A stretch of 64,000 nt of DNA from a virus: positions 62,001 to 126,000 of IMG/VR virus record IMGVR_UViG_3300036766_000194; one strand, written 5' to 3'. This document shows positions 19,221 through 27,383 of the stretch, piece after piece. A program made the translations under genes and the position numbers. How positions within the stretch are numbered: the first letter of the stretch is position 1; each line of letters opens with the position of its first letter. The notes under the pieces were generated by a model, which did not search any database, was not told the origin of the DNA, and saw only the letters and a program-made list of their open reading frames with translations.

Positions 19221-19823
19221 CTATACAATGAAGTAATTAGTTCCATTCCATTCTAGGTCAAGTGACTGATATTGTAGGGATAGCTGAACACTTGCTTGTC
19301 CGTCAATTGTCCCTGTAACTCCAGCGATTGTTACTACACCAGTGTTGATATTTTTAATCCTGAATGTTTGACCCAGATAAGATGTATCAGGAACAGTAAG
19401 AGCTACTGCTGTGGTAGAGTTTACAAAGATAAGAAAATCTGTAACCAGGACAGTGTAGTTAGAAGTAACCGTAGTAACGGATATCGCCCCAGTACCACTG
19501 GGTATAACGGAAGGATCCAATAGTCCAGAGGAACTTAAAGTTACAATTTTTCCTGCGTCACTAGAACCCGTACTGACAGAAATGACATCGGAAGGAATTT
19601 CTTGAACAGGACCAATAGGTTTTCTTTGGATTTGTATTGTTTGATACCCCACCAGTTTCCAAGTTATGGAATTATCTGGAGTGGTTGTTCCTAGCGTAGT
19701 TGCCCAAGTGGGAGAAGTGAGTCCAGAGGCTCCCGCTACAATGACCTGTTGTAGGTTGCCATTGTTATCTACGACGCGGGTGTTTAAGGTGTAGACTGTA
19801 CTGGATTGCCAGAATGATGGCAT
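19221..19823 (-). CDS. Putative tail-fibre N-terminal / adhesin protein
   Basis: 200 residues. The N-terminal module (YTLNTRVVDNNGNLQQV...SPTWATTLGTTTPDNSITWK) is a motif seen in many phage fibre proteins with carbohydrate-binding-like modules. The C-terminal part has the TVPDTSYLGQTFRIKN...WNGTNYFIV pattern of fibre head domains. First gene of the three-gene fibre group. Confidence 0.62.
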   Translation of the reverse strand: MPSFWQSSTVYTLNTRVVDNNGNLQQVIVAGASGLTSPTWATTLGTTTPDNSITWKLVGYQTIQIQRKPIGPVQEIPSDVISVSTGSSDAGKIVTLSSSGLLDPSVIPSGTGAISVTTVTSNYTVLVTDFLIFVNSTTAVALTVPDTSYLGQTFRIKNINTGVVTIAGVTGTIDGQASVQLSLQYQSLDLEWNGTNYFIV

Positions 19824-19854
19824 TGCTCTTCCCTCAAAAAGGAAGAGGAAGTTA

Positions 19855-20133
19855 TTATTCTGTCTCTCGGTGATTAGGATAATTGGGATAGCGATTCTTC
19901 AGGGCCCAAACGTACATCCAGCCAGCAACACATCCAATAGACAGATGAGCTAGACCCATTTTCAAATAGTGTTGGAGTTCTTCTGTCTCCATAGGACCTT
20001 CATTAGTCATGATGAAGAGTAAATTTAAGAATCCAGACAGCAGGCAGAATACAGACAAACTTAGAGTAATAAATCGTTGGATTTGAAAATTGAGAACGTC
20101 AACAACGGATTTGAACCTCTTCCATCTACTCAT
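19855..20133 (-). CDS. Small membrane protein
   Basis: 92 residues with two hydrophobic segments (about 20-42 and 58-77). It overlaps the 3' end of the HNH-ligase gene by 8 bases. Unknown function; a membrane accessory or lysis role is possible. Confidence 0.55.
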   Translation of the reverse strand: MSRWKRFKSVVDVLNFQIQRFITLSLSVFCLLSGFLNLLFIMTNEGPMETEELQHYLKMGLAHLSIGCVAGWMYVWALKNRYPNYPNHRETE

Positions 20134-21151
20134 CCCAATGATTCCATTCTATGCGACTACGCATCCAATGTCCGTGCGTTTGTACGTGATCTTTTCGAAC
20201 ATACTTGCCCACTCGGGTAGAAAATTCTTTTAAGTGAAATGACCCCGCAGGCCGCACAACGTAACCTTCCCACTTGTCAGAATTGAGGGAATATTGTTCT
20301 AGTATTTCGGGTGAAAAGTCTTCCCATTTCTTTCCATACCATCTTACCGGAACGGTTTGTAGACCGAGGAGTCCCGCATAATCTACTGTATCTTTCCAAG
20401 GGAGACAAGTCAAACCGTCCCAAATACTGAATACAAGAAAGAACGAAGGCAAATTCGAATAATATATGCTATGTTTGGCGGTAAGATTTTCACCACAAAT
20501 ACGCCAATTATTAGGAATGTCATGAGCAATACTAGCATGTAATGCTTTGACACGATCTCTTGATGAGTGCGCTTCATAATCCAGAGACCGAGCATGCATA
20601 TAGTCCCTGTACATGGTGGTATTTTCACCGTCCATTTTTTCGGTGACAACTACTTCGGTACCATTCCAGGTGTCTAAGATTTCTTCAGACAATTCTCGGT
20701 CGTCTTCCTTCATTCCGGGGGACCAAGGAAAATGCCAAGTACGAGGATATTTTACACGATTAAGAAACAAATGTCGTACAGGTTCAAGAACTTTCTGCAC
20801 AGATTCATCGTCATAAAGTTCTCCCTTCAAGCGTAAGCCATTTGTTAAGACAGGGTTGCCCCACTTGTCATAGGGCTGGTCCGGATAAAGATGTGGGGGT
20901 AGAATGGTGTTTTTAATTCCAGCTACGGCGCGAATTTCATCGGTTGCTAAGTCTGTTGCTTCAGCTGCTAGATGACATTTGCCACAGAGAGTTGCTCCGT
21001 TTTCAGAGTAATATCCCCCATCAGGGAATAGTCTACGTTCCATAATATGATGAGCATCTTGCCCCGGCTGGCCGCAAACCACACATTTGTGATTATCCCT
21101 CGCGAAGACTCCTTCGCGGAACTGATCACGTGTTAGGAGGCCTAATCCCAT
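20126..21151 (-). CDS. HNH endonuclease fused to RNA-ligase-type nucleotidyltransferase
   Basis: 341 residues. Residues 1-70 are an HNH-like domain (CVVCGQPGQDAHHI...CGKC). Residues about 140-330 carry the ligase motif EKMDGENTT (catalytic Lys in KxDG), the RSLDYEAHSSRDRV and WRICGENL segments, and a downstream EGYVVR motif IV. This matches the RNA_ligase family (PF09414-type). The enzyme may both cut and reseal nucleic acid, or the HNH part may serve as a zinc-binding specificity domain. Overlaps the small gene upstream. Confidence 0.75.
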   Translation of the reverse strand: MGLGLLTRDQFREGVFARDNHKCVVCGQPGQDAHHIMERRLFPDGGYYSENGATLCGKCHLAAEATDLATDEIRAVAGIKNTILPPHLYPDQPYDKWGNPVLTNGLRLKGELYDDESVQKVLEPVRHLFLNRVKYPRTWHFPWSPGMKEDDRELSEEILDTWNGTEVVVTEKMDGENTTMYRDYMHARSLDYEAHSSRDRVKALHASIAHDIPNNWRICGENLTAKHSIYYSNLPSFFLVFSIWDGLTCLPWKDTVDYAGLLGLQTVPVRWYGKKWEDFSPEILEQYSLNSDKWEGYVVRPAGSFHLKEFSTRVGKYVRKDHVQTHGHWMRSRIEWNHWDE

Positions 21152-21378
21152 ACCTTTACATACTCTGCTATCTTGTCGTCTTTGTGCGGGTCGTCCTGGT
21201 CAATAAACATCTGGCAACTACACAAGTTAAAATCAAATTCGCACTCTTGAAAAACTGTAGAACTTTCTAGGTATTTTCTTGTTTCTTCGGGCCAAACCAG
21301 ACTGGCATGATGATTCCAATTTGTGTGACCACAAACACAAACCTTACTGTACACCTGCTTCGTTTCCAAAGTTTTCAT
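21142..21378 (-). CDS. Small Cys/His-rich protein
   Basis: 78 residues with CVCGHTNWNHH and CEFDFNLCSCQMF, a likely metal-binding site. The same layout recurs in the gene at 47189. The ATG lies within the last codons of the restored SLOG gene. Function unknown. Confidence 0.55.
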   Translation of the reverse strand: MKTLETKQVYSKVCVCGHTNWNHHASLVWPEETRKYLESSTVFQECEFDFNLCSCQMFIDQDDPHKDDKIAEYVKVWD

Positions 21379-21861
21379 GAGTTATATACCCGTCAGGCCA
21401 CACAATAGAAAGAGGAATTTTCATCTTCCGTGTGTAGCGAATTGTCGTCCATGTACCGCTGCGTAACTCTTCACTAATACCTGCCGGGGCAGAGATCATA
21501 CGTGTTGCTGAATTGACAATATCTTTATCTCTTTTGTGGTAGAGAGAATGGTAAATTTTTGGGGAACGAGTTTGTTAATAAAGTCAACATATTCTAAGGG
21601 AGCCTCAGCATTCAGATAAGGACGAGGCTTACAGAAGAAACGATTACGAGTATTTGTAGGCGGGTGTACCACTGTGTTAAAACCCAACATCCACGCGGTC
21701 TCATTTATTTGAGCAGCACCTACACAATCTCCATGATGGAATTCTCCTCTATCAAAAGCGTTAAAAGAAGACTCCAATATGTCTTGTAATAGTCTACGCA
21801 CGGAGATTTTTGTTCTGGGGTCATTCCTATCAACTCTTAATTTTAAGGAATAATTTCTCAT
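21344..21861 (-). pseudogene. SLOG-like domain protein interrupted by a -1 frameshift
   Basis: The frame from 21861 encodes HHGDCVGAAQINETAWMLGF followed by VVHPPTNTRNRFF, a SLOG/YspA-type nucleotide-binding signature, then runs to an early stop at 21496. The other frame, entered near plus-strand 21553-21577, continues as expected for the family (KRDKDIVNSATRMISAP...RSGTWTTIRYTRK) and ends at 21344. The junction holds a C4-A5 run, so a one-base assembly error or a true frameshift are both possible. SLOG proteins bind nucleotides or their derivatives, often in conflict systems. Confidence 0.62.
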
Positions 21862-22751
21862 TTCATATCTCTGTTAATAACGAGTTGGTCCGCTGTGCAC
21901 GAAGTAGCCTTTTTATCGTCACGTTTTCGCAACATAACAGGTTGGACAATGTGAAGATTTTTAGTTGAATAAAGGTATTGTACTTCCACAACATCACCCG
22001 GACGCACTCTTGTTCTTCCAATAAGACTTACACCACTCACCCGGTGTAACCTATCCCTATTGAATACTCCAATTTCAACACTGTTTTTCCCTTCCGCAGA
22101 AGGTCCAATAACTACAAAGTCGGCAGACTTCCAAAATTTCCACTTATAGTGCTGTCCCGCCCGTCCTTCCTTGTATACAGCATACTTATTCTTGAAGACG
22201 ACTCCCTCGGCATTTTCCGCATGTAGCTTTTTAATGAGGGCAAGTTTTTCCTTATAGGTCCATGCAGTCTTGAGAACATTGACCATAGGATGAAAATTAC
22301 CGAATTCCTCATGAAGACGTTCTTCGCGGTAGCGGTATTCTTCCGGTGCCAGAGCTTCATTGTTAAGGATAAGGGCGTCAAACCCGCTGTAAAAGGGGGA
22401 AAGTACGGTTCCTTCCAATTCACCATCAATGACAAAACGAGGGAGAGGATGATTCAAAAGAACAGAGACTAATTTACGAGGAAGATCTCTTTTTTCGCCT
22501 TCACGGTTGAAACAGAATACAGAACTTTTTTCGCGAACGATTACACGCCGCTTTCCATTACGTTTTTCCTGCGCTCCAAAACTACCATTACCCAACAATT
22601 TAGTGGCGACTTCATTCAGAGTCACCGCCGTTAAAAGTTCCGCTTTGAATTGAAAGTCCATAAAAAGTGTTAGAGATTCGGGCCACAACGGGGCAGCTTC
22701 AATCTCTATGAATATTCTACTTGATAGGACCAGAAAAAGGTTAGCGATCAC
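21858..22751 (-). CDS. ATP-dependent DNA ligase
   Basis: 297 residues. Motif I is present as QEKRNGKRRV (catalytic Lys in E-K-x-N-G), motif III as VIDGELEG, motif IV as AEGVVFKNK and motif V as HYKWKFWKSADFVVIG. A C-terminal OB-like domain follows. It seals nicks using ATP and could partner the Ku-like protein at 25039. The GTG start at 22751 overlaps the end of a tiny upstream ORF; ATG at 22661 is an alternative start. The last codon overlaps the SLOG gene start. Confidence 0.82.
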   Translation of the reverse strand: MIANLFLVLSSRIFIEIEAAPLWPESLTLFMDFQFKAELLTAVTLNEVATKLLGNGSFGAQEKRNGKRRVIVREKSSVFCFNREGEKRDLPRKLVSVLLNHPLPRFVIDGELEGTVLSPFYSGFDALILNNEALAPEEYRYREERLHEEFGNFHPMVNVLKTAWTYKEKLALIKKLHAENAEGVVFKNKYAVYKEGRAGQHYKWKFWKSADFVVIGPSAEGKNSVEIGVFNRDRLHRVSGVSLIGRTRVRPGDVVEVQYLYSTKNLHIVQPVMLRKRDDKKATSCTADQLVINRDMK

Positions 22752-22815
22752 GTTTGACGATAAAGCCTAATAGGAATGCCCAGATTACGACGATGCCAGT
22801 TCCTATTTTCGCCAC
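22741..22815 (-). CDS. Possible 24-residue single-span membrane peptide
   Basis: GTG at 22815 gives MAKIGTGIVVIWAFLLGFIV followed by KRDR, a plausible transmembrane peptide. It overlaps the ligase GTG by 11 bases. No clear ribosome site, so real expression is uncertain. Confidence 0.3.
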   Translation of the reverse strand: MAKIGTGIVVIWAFLLGFIVKRDR

Positions 22816-22832
22816 ATGTTACATGGCGGGAA

Positions 22833-23099
22833 TTAAATTCTTGATAAGATTATATCTAGTAATTTTTCTTCATTCCATCGGATAAGAACAGCCGTGTCAC
22901 TGAAGTCGGGAATGAAGTCCTGTTGAACAACTCCGTCACCCAAGGAAGTGAATTTGTCATAGAGAGTGAGATGACGTTTGACCATGATGCGTCTGATAAG
23001 TTCCCTACGACGCTCCAGATTGCTAGGAGACAGAAGAAACTTGTATTCTCGTACCTTGTCACCGTCAACAAGTCGGCGGTAGTAAACAGGAACTTTCAT
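22833..23099 (-). CDS. Hypothetical protein
   Basis: 88 residues from the ATG preceded by GGAGGAAGCACA, a strong ribosome site. Basic central helix (NLERRRELIRRIMVKRH). No family recognised. The frame is open further upstream, but the ribosome site decides this start. Confidence 0.6.
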   Translation of the reverse strand: MKVPVYYRRLVDGDKVREYKFLLSPSNLERRRELIRRIMVKRHLTLYDKFTSLGDGVVQQDFIPDFSDTAVLIRWNEEKLLDIILSRI

Positions 23100-23125
23100 T
23101 GTGCTTCCTCCTCCACAAGTAGTGA

Positions 23126-24007
23126 TTATAGAAAGATTAAATTGCCTTCCCGATGAGTAACAATACCGTCGGACAGCATACTCTTCCATCCTTCAGCACT
23201 GGCTGTTGCGTTGCCAAAAGTGGTAGCATTGGTTGCCGCCCATTCGCATAGGGCATCCAAAGTACGAAATACCGGGCTAATAGGAGATCCTTTAGTGGTT
23301 TGCCAAAGTTGGAACCCCCTCCCCCGAGGAGGTTCCGTTGGCTGCCAGGAATTCGCCTTACGTTTGTAATAGGTAGACTTCCAAATTTGTCCGCTTCCCT
23401 TACAGCTGGGACAACTTAGATTCTTTACGCCTTCCCTTTTGGCTCGTGCTTTTACACAAGTCCATTGATTGACACTGTCATGCCCGAAACCTGTTAGGCT
23501 CCAGTCATTTACTTCTTGAGGAGTAGGAATATAACCGTTGTCAAAGGGCAACCAAGAATTTCCTCCTTCGGCTCTCTTCTTACGGATGATCTCTTTGTGT
23601 TCTTCGGTAAGGGGAATACGAGTGAATTCCCAAAGACGATCTGCTTTAAGCAAAGCATCCACGTCTTCCTTGCTTAGATGATGACACCAACTAGAATTAA
23701 ATAGAGTAGCAAGACGCTGAGATTCTTCGTCAATCGTAATCCAAGTTGATTCAAGCCAATTGTTAGTTGCCAGATTACGAATAATCTTGTGATTACTAGA
23801 AAAAGGGCTACTCCCTGTGGAAGAAAGATCAAAAGGAGCACTTCCGTACCATTGATCATTGAGAACTTTGATTTCAGGATTACATCCCAATCCATCACAA
23901 GCATCACACTGCTTCATATAGGTGAGATAAGGGTTTACATACCCTTTCCAGGTTTCCTTTAGAGGAGTATTGAATTTCAACGGCACTCGTTTCAATTCGC
24001 GTCCCAT
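23126..24007 (-). CDS. Phage protein with DnaJ-like zinc site
   Basis: 293 residues. Two distant CxxC pairs, CDACDGLGC (about 34) and CPSCKGSG (about 200), form a DnaJ-type zinc knuckle. The C-terminal segment (RGRGFQLWQTTKGSPISPVF...WAATNATTFGN) is a conserved pattern I associate with uncharacterised phage proteins. Function unknown. Confidence 0.6.
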   Translation of the reverse strand: MGRELKRVPLKFNTPLKETWKGYVNPYLTYMKQCDACDGLGCNPEIKVLNDQWYGSAPFDLSSTGSSPFSSNHKIIRNLATNNWLESTWITIDEESQRLATLFNSSWCHHLSKEDVDALLKADRLWEFTRIPLTEEHKEIIRKKRAEGGNSWLPFDNGYIPTPQEVNDWSLTGFGHDSVNQWTCVKARAKREGVKNLSCPSCKGSGQIWKSTYYKRKANSWQPTEPPRGRGFQLWQTTKGSPISPVFRTLDALCEWAATNATTFGNATASAEGWKSMLSDGIVTHREGNLIFL

Positions 24008-24010
24008 AAC

Positions 24011-24457
24011 TTATCCTTTCAGCAAGGGAAGATAGTCGGTGATCCCGACCACGTCTTCCGGGAGTACAGGATGGGTGGCAATAGCGGTGATAACTCTTCC
24101 CGGTCCGTATTCCGGGTTGTCATCCATGAAGTATTCAACCTTGATGTCCGCTTCCTGTAAAAGATCGTACACATGGGCAAGTTCCAGACTGTCACGGCAC
24201 TGAAGAACAATCGTGGTGATAGGTTCCCAGGCTTGTTCCAGATTTTTCTTGTTCTTGGAAAAAGTCATATCCAGCGCCATATTGACGCGGACCTTGCTAA
24301 CCACGTGAGCAACTTGGGCAACCTGGCGTCCCAGGGGCTGAACAGTAGTCTTACTTTCCGGAGTAAGACGAATGAATCCTTCTTCAGTAACCTTAACAGG
24401 ATTCTGAACGGTGCTCGCCACAACAACGTAGATGCGATGTTTGTCGTATTTATTCAT
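24011..24457 (-). CDS. Peptidyl-tRNA hydrolase 2 (PTH2)-like protein
   Basis: 148 residues. The pattern RIYVVVAST...GRQVAQVAHVVSKVR...TTIVLQCRDSLEL...DADIKVEYFMDDNPEYGPGR...ITAIATHPV follows the PTH2 fold (A/G-x-x-x-Q-x-x-HA helix, EL-containing helix, G-R/T-x-T-x-x-A strand). PTH2 recycles peptidyl-tRNA. Here it would accompany phage tRNAs and deformylase. Catalytic residues are not fully verifiable by eye. Confidence 0.55.
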   Translation of the reverse strand: MNKYDKHRIYVVVASTVQNPVKVTEEGFIRLTPESKTTVQPLGRQVAQVAHVVSKVRVNMALDMTFSKNKKNLEQAWEPITTIVLQCRDSLELAHVYDLLQEADIKVEYFMDDNPEYGPGRVITAIATHPVLPEDVVGITDYLPLLKG

Positions 24458-24761
24458 AGAAAATTACCTCCGAGGAAATCTTTACTGCCATGATCTGAGT
24501 CTGTTTGTAGTGTTCTTTTGTAATCTTTAAAATCTCTTCAAGTTGTTCGCGAGTACAGGAAACACGAACGGGGATCATTTGTTCTTCATACAACTGCCAC
24601 CCGTCTTCCTTGTTAACCCACTGACCTTTAGCGACAGTATGAATGGTCAGTCCTCCAGTGATAGCACGAATCTTAGCATCCCAAATACGATGATAGTCTT
24701 TACTGAAAGGTTCATCATGTTCGCTTGCTGGAATTAAGATTTCCCACAGTTCTTGTGTCAT
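24450..24761 (-). CDS. Hypothetical protein
   Basis: 103 residues from the ATG preceded by AGGAGTAGT. The pattern WEILIPAS...WDAKIRAITGGLTI...GQW...MIPVRVSCTREQLEEILKIT is one I recall from conserved unknown proteins in phages and bacteria. The last codons overlap the PTH2-like start. Confidence 0.55.
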   Translation of the reverse strand: MTQELWEILIPASEHDEPFSKDYHRIWDAKIRAITGGLTIHTVAKGQWVNKEDGWQLYEEQMIPVRVSCTREQLEEILKITKEHYKQTQIMAVKISSEVIFYE

Positions 24762-24871
24762 ACTACTCCTGGTCCGAGTTTCAAATTCCAAAAGTTTAAT
24801 CGTCGCTCCAGCTTCGTAACGAGAAACGATTCATGATTTGATACTTCATTTTTCCTCCCTACATCTGCCTA

Positions 24872-24908
24872 TAAAAGAGGGAGGGGTCAAGGACTGAGCC
24901 TTGACCCC
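24872..24908 (-). terminator. Rho-independent terminator after the Ku unit
   Basis: Perfect 10-bp stem GGGGTCAAGG/CCTTGACCCC (24883-24892 and 24899-24908) with a 6-base loop, followed on the minus strand by CCCTCTTTT. A second inverted repeat, GGTGGCGC/GCGCCACC (24911-24918 and 24945-24952), lies just upstream of it. Confidence 0.8.
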
Positions 24909-24959
24909 CTGGTGGCGCTGGTAGGGGTCTTGGAGGAACGCTACGCGCCACCAAACTTG

Positions 24960-25052
24960 TTATGCCGCCTTACGCTTGGCCCTGGCGACGGAGTTCATAA
25001 GAGCCACCATCACATCGGTGGTATCTTCCACGGTGGTTTCAGTACTGGGCAT
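24960..25052 (-). CDS. 30-residue basic small ORF overlapping the Ku 3' end
   Basis: ATG at 25052 lies inside the final codons of the Ku-like gene. The product starts MPSTETTVEDTTDVMVALMN and ends SVARAKRKAA. It fits between the Ku stop and the terminator, so it could be translated by coupling. No homology recognised. Confidence 0.35.
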   Translation of the reverse strand: MPSTETTVEDTTDVMVALMNSVARAKRKAA

Positions 25053-25815
25053 TCTCGTTGAACTCTTCGGTCATCGCTTCGATTAACTGTTCGGCAAGTT
25101 CCGCTTCCTGTACATTCGCAGCAGGAAGATCGTTAGTCTTGTCGAAGGCACGAACTTCGTACCCAAAAAGCAAGTCACTGGCGACGATGGTGGTGGTGTT
25201 GAAGGGGCGCAAAATCAGCCACTGTTCACGACCGCGAGTACTACGCTTTGCCAGCGCCACGGTACTGGTTCCCAACATTCCCTCCAGAAGAAGAGCGTAG
25301 CCGCGCTGAGAGTCAGCCTTGGACTTTTTGTTCTCTCCCTCCGTGCCCAGGAACTCGGTCTTGCCAAAGTAGATGGGGTCAATCTCGTTAGACTTAACGA
25401 AGCGAACGATTTCCAAAATCTTGTCGTTGGCAGGCTCACACGCTTCCAGTTCTTCCCTGGACTGTTCGTCCTTTTCAACGTTCGTATCGCAATGCTCACA
25501 CCATTGGTTACTAAAACGAACTTGTCTCCTTCGTACTGAAAACCCCATCGCACCCTGCTTCAAACGAGTGCCGCAAGAAGTGTGAACGGTATTGAACTCC
25601 ACCTTGCCTTCCTTGATGGCGGTGTAGGTACCGACCGGGAAGGTCAGACCACCGAATTCCAGAGTACCCTTCCAGCCAACGCGAACGGCGAAGGTCTTCT
25701 CAGCAGGAGAGAAGGCTTCCACAACAACCTGGGGCTTGGTGTTCAGTGCGGCGGACAACGTGACAATCTTATCTTCTTTACTAACTTCAACTTTCACGGT
25801 TTTGGTTTTTGCCAT
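25039..25815 (-). CDS. ku: Ku-family DNA end-binding protein
   Basis: 258 residues from the ATG at 25815. FGGLTFPVGTYTA, FNTVHTSCGTRLKQ, the CEHC zinc pair, NDKILEIVRFV..EIDPIYFGK, YALLLEGML and GREQWLILRPFN follow the bacterial/phage Ku core in order. Ku encircles broken DNA ends and recruits a ligase. An ATP-dependent ligase lies at 21858. The unit has its own promoter, a GGAGGAACG leader and a strong terminator. Phage Ku proteins are known (for example in Omega and Corndog). Internal Cys/Asp-rich stretches may be lineage-specific. Confidence 0.8.
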   Translation of the reverse strand: MAKTKTVKVEVSKEDKIVTLSAALNTKPQVVVEAFSPAEKTFAVRVGWKGTLEFGGLTFPVGTYTAIKEGKVEFNTVHTSCGTRLKQGAMGFSVRRRQVRFSNQWCEHCDTNVEKDEQSREELEACEPANDKILEIVRFVKSNEIDPIYFGKTEFLGTEGENKKSKADSQRGYALLLEGMLGTSTVALAKRSTRGREQWLILRPFNTTTIVASDLLFGYEVRAFDKTNDLPAANVQEAELAEQLIEAMTEEFNENAQY

Positions 25816-25835
25816 GGCAACGTTCCTCCACAAGT

Positions 25836-25864
25836 ATTCTACTGGCTGTTTTTCAAAAAAGTTA
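25836..25864 (-). promoter_or_regulatory. Phage promoter driving ku (TAACT-N18-TAGAAT)
   Basis: On the minus strand: TAACT (25864-25860), 18 bases, TAGAAT (25841-25836), then 6 bases and the leader GGAGGAACG. Identical architecture to the other sites listed. Confidence 0.75.
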
Positions 25865-26059
25865 ATCGATATCGAATTCGATTACTTCCCAGTCTCCGTA
25901 CACCAACATGGTGCCTTTCATTGTGGGATAATCAAAAGCGCAGAGGTTAAAAGGCTCTTTTACTCCCCTCTGCATATTTTTACAACCCATGATGCCTGGC
26001 TGTTGCAAAGCATAAGCAATGGCAGCATGTTTATGGGTAGTGATGCCAACGATTTTCAT
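25862..26059 (-). CDS. Hypothetical protein
   Basis: 65 residues from the ATG after GAGGGACG (MKIVGITTHKHAAIAYALQQ). The frame is open to an ATG at 26113. Lies between the rII terminator and the ku promoter, which overlaps its 3' end. Function unknown. Confidence 0.5.
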   Translation of the reverse strand: MKIVGITTHKHAAIAYALQQPGIMGCKNMQRGVKEPFNLCAFDYPTMKGTMLVYGDWEVIEFDID

Positions 26060-26196
26060 AGGGCCGCGTCCCTCGGTCATATCTGCGTTTGCCCTAATCA
26101 TATAGATTAGCATGCTATCATTGCCAACTAAACCACTTCACCCAATGAATTCTATCACGAATACACCGAACCATGTTTTCAAATCATACCATCTCC

Positions 26197-26225
26197 AAAA
26201 GAAAAGGCCCAGTATTATCTGGGCC
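26197..26225 (-). terminator. Rho-independent terminator after rIIB-like gene
   Basis: Stem GGCCCAG/CTGGGCC (26206-26212 and 26219-26225) with a 6-base loop, followed on the minus strand by TTTTCTTTT, just past the rIIB-like stop codon. Confidence 0.8.
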
Positions 26226-26231
26226 TATGTT

Positions 26232-27383
26232 TTACTCTTCAGACTCACGATTACGCCGAACCTTGATAAGTTCAATGGCTTCGATGTAGCGGTCTACGGT
26301 GGTCTGGCGCAGGCTGTTGGAACGTTCGGCTGCCCATACTGCCTTGTAACTCAGATCCAGTTCCTCAGAGATTTCTTTGAGGCTGATGCCTGCCTGTTCG
26401 CGAATCACGCGGAGCGTGTTCTGGAACAGTTTAGACTGTTCAGCCGGGGAAAGCGGATGAGGGAGACGATTCCAAAACTTGGCAAGTTGCCCATAGTTCC
26501 ATTTGCGGATGCTCTTGTCACGCCACTTACCACGATAGATGGCACGCTTCACGGTCTTGTGGTTAAGGATGTTTTCCAGGAGCGTCTTGCGCTCCTTGGC
26601 AACCGGAACCACACTGACCAGCATGGACGGATGATCCAGACTTCCGTCAAAACCATTACGGTTGTCTGAGATTTCCTTGACTACTTCGTAACGCCAAGTG
26701 CGACCCTTAGCAAAGTTGTAGTCCGGAGGAATGCTCACGACGTCCTTGGGGTTAATCTTAACCTGCATCAACCGCCCCCCGCTACCATACGTGCTGCTCA
26801 GGTAGCTCACTGAACAAAAATGGAACCCCCGCGAACAGGTTTCTTGACGATTAGAGTCAACATCCGAACGTTTCATTACCAGGACTTGACCGGGGCTGTT
26901 GTCGAACTTGCTCGTGTGGCAATCGGTGTAATCCTGATTGACCATCTTATAGGCCATAAAACAGCCATCATCCGTGATAGGAAGATCGTTCTTGCTTAGG
27001 AAGTCAAAGAGTTCACTGATAGCCTGGTCACTCGGGTTGCTGTAGAGGTTATCCATGAACTTGAGCATATAGTCCATTGGATAATTTTCCTTGAGCATAT
27101 AGGTGATGCGGCGGGTCAAACTGCTGTCAACCTCGCGGCTCTTGTAATAGACTCCCCCGCGATTGACGGTAACAGCGCCGTGACTCTTGTTAGAGACCAC
27201 TGCCGCTATGGTGACCAAATGGGGAACCTTACTCCAACGCTTGGCAATCAGGGCCGAACGCAGTTCTTCAAACGTGGGATGGGTCTCGTTCAAACTGAAC
27301 GGGCGACCGTCCACCACCAAGCTGATATAGGTATCGTTCACCGTGAAGGGATAGGGTGCTTTCTTTGTTTTGGTTGCGCTCAT
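26232..27383 (-). CDS. rIIB: rIIB-like protein with C-terminal helix-turn-helix
   Basis: 383 residues. The central region (DDGCFMAYKMVNQDYTDCHT...NSPGQVLVMKRSDVDSNR...CSRGFHFCSVSYL) matches the RIIB signature. Residues about 325-360 form a HTH (IREQAGISLKEISEELDLSY), an extension not in T4 RIIB as I recall it. It overlaps the rIIA-like gene stop by 4 bases. RIIA/RIIB protect T4 infection from lambda Rex-type exclusion; their exact biochemistry is unknown. The rest of the domain calls rest on recognition. Confidence 0.78.
   Translation of the reverse strand: MSATKTKKAPYPFTVNDTYISLVVDGRPFSLNETHPTFEELRSALIAKRWSKVPHLVTIAAVVSNKSHGAVTVNRGGVYYKSREVDSSLTRRITYMLKENYPMDYMLKFMDNLYSNPSDQAISELFDFLSKNDLPITDDGCFMAYKMVNQDYTDCHTSKFDNSPGQVLVMKRSDVDSNRQETCSRGFHFCSVSYLSSTYGSGGRLMQVKINPKDVVSIPPDYNFAKGRTWRYEVVKEISDNRNGFDGSLDHPSMLVSVVPVAKERKTLLENILNHKTVKRAIYRGKWRDKSIRKWNYGQLAKFWNRLPHPLSPAEQSKLFQNTLRVIREQAGISLKEISEELDLSYKAVWAAERSNSLRQTTVDRYIEAIELIKVRRNRESEE

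Noticed and set aside
21556-21564. Programmed -1 frameshift in the SLOG gene
   Set aside because: The run does not form a proper X-XXY-YYZ slippery heptamer in the starting frame.
26112-26669. 185-codon plus-strand frame
   Set aside because: Opposite to the rIIB-like gene and its terminator; sequence has no protein-like pattern.
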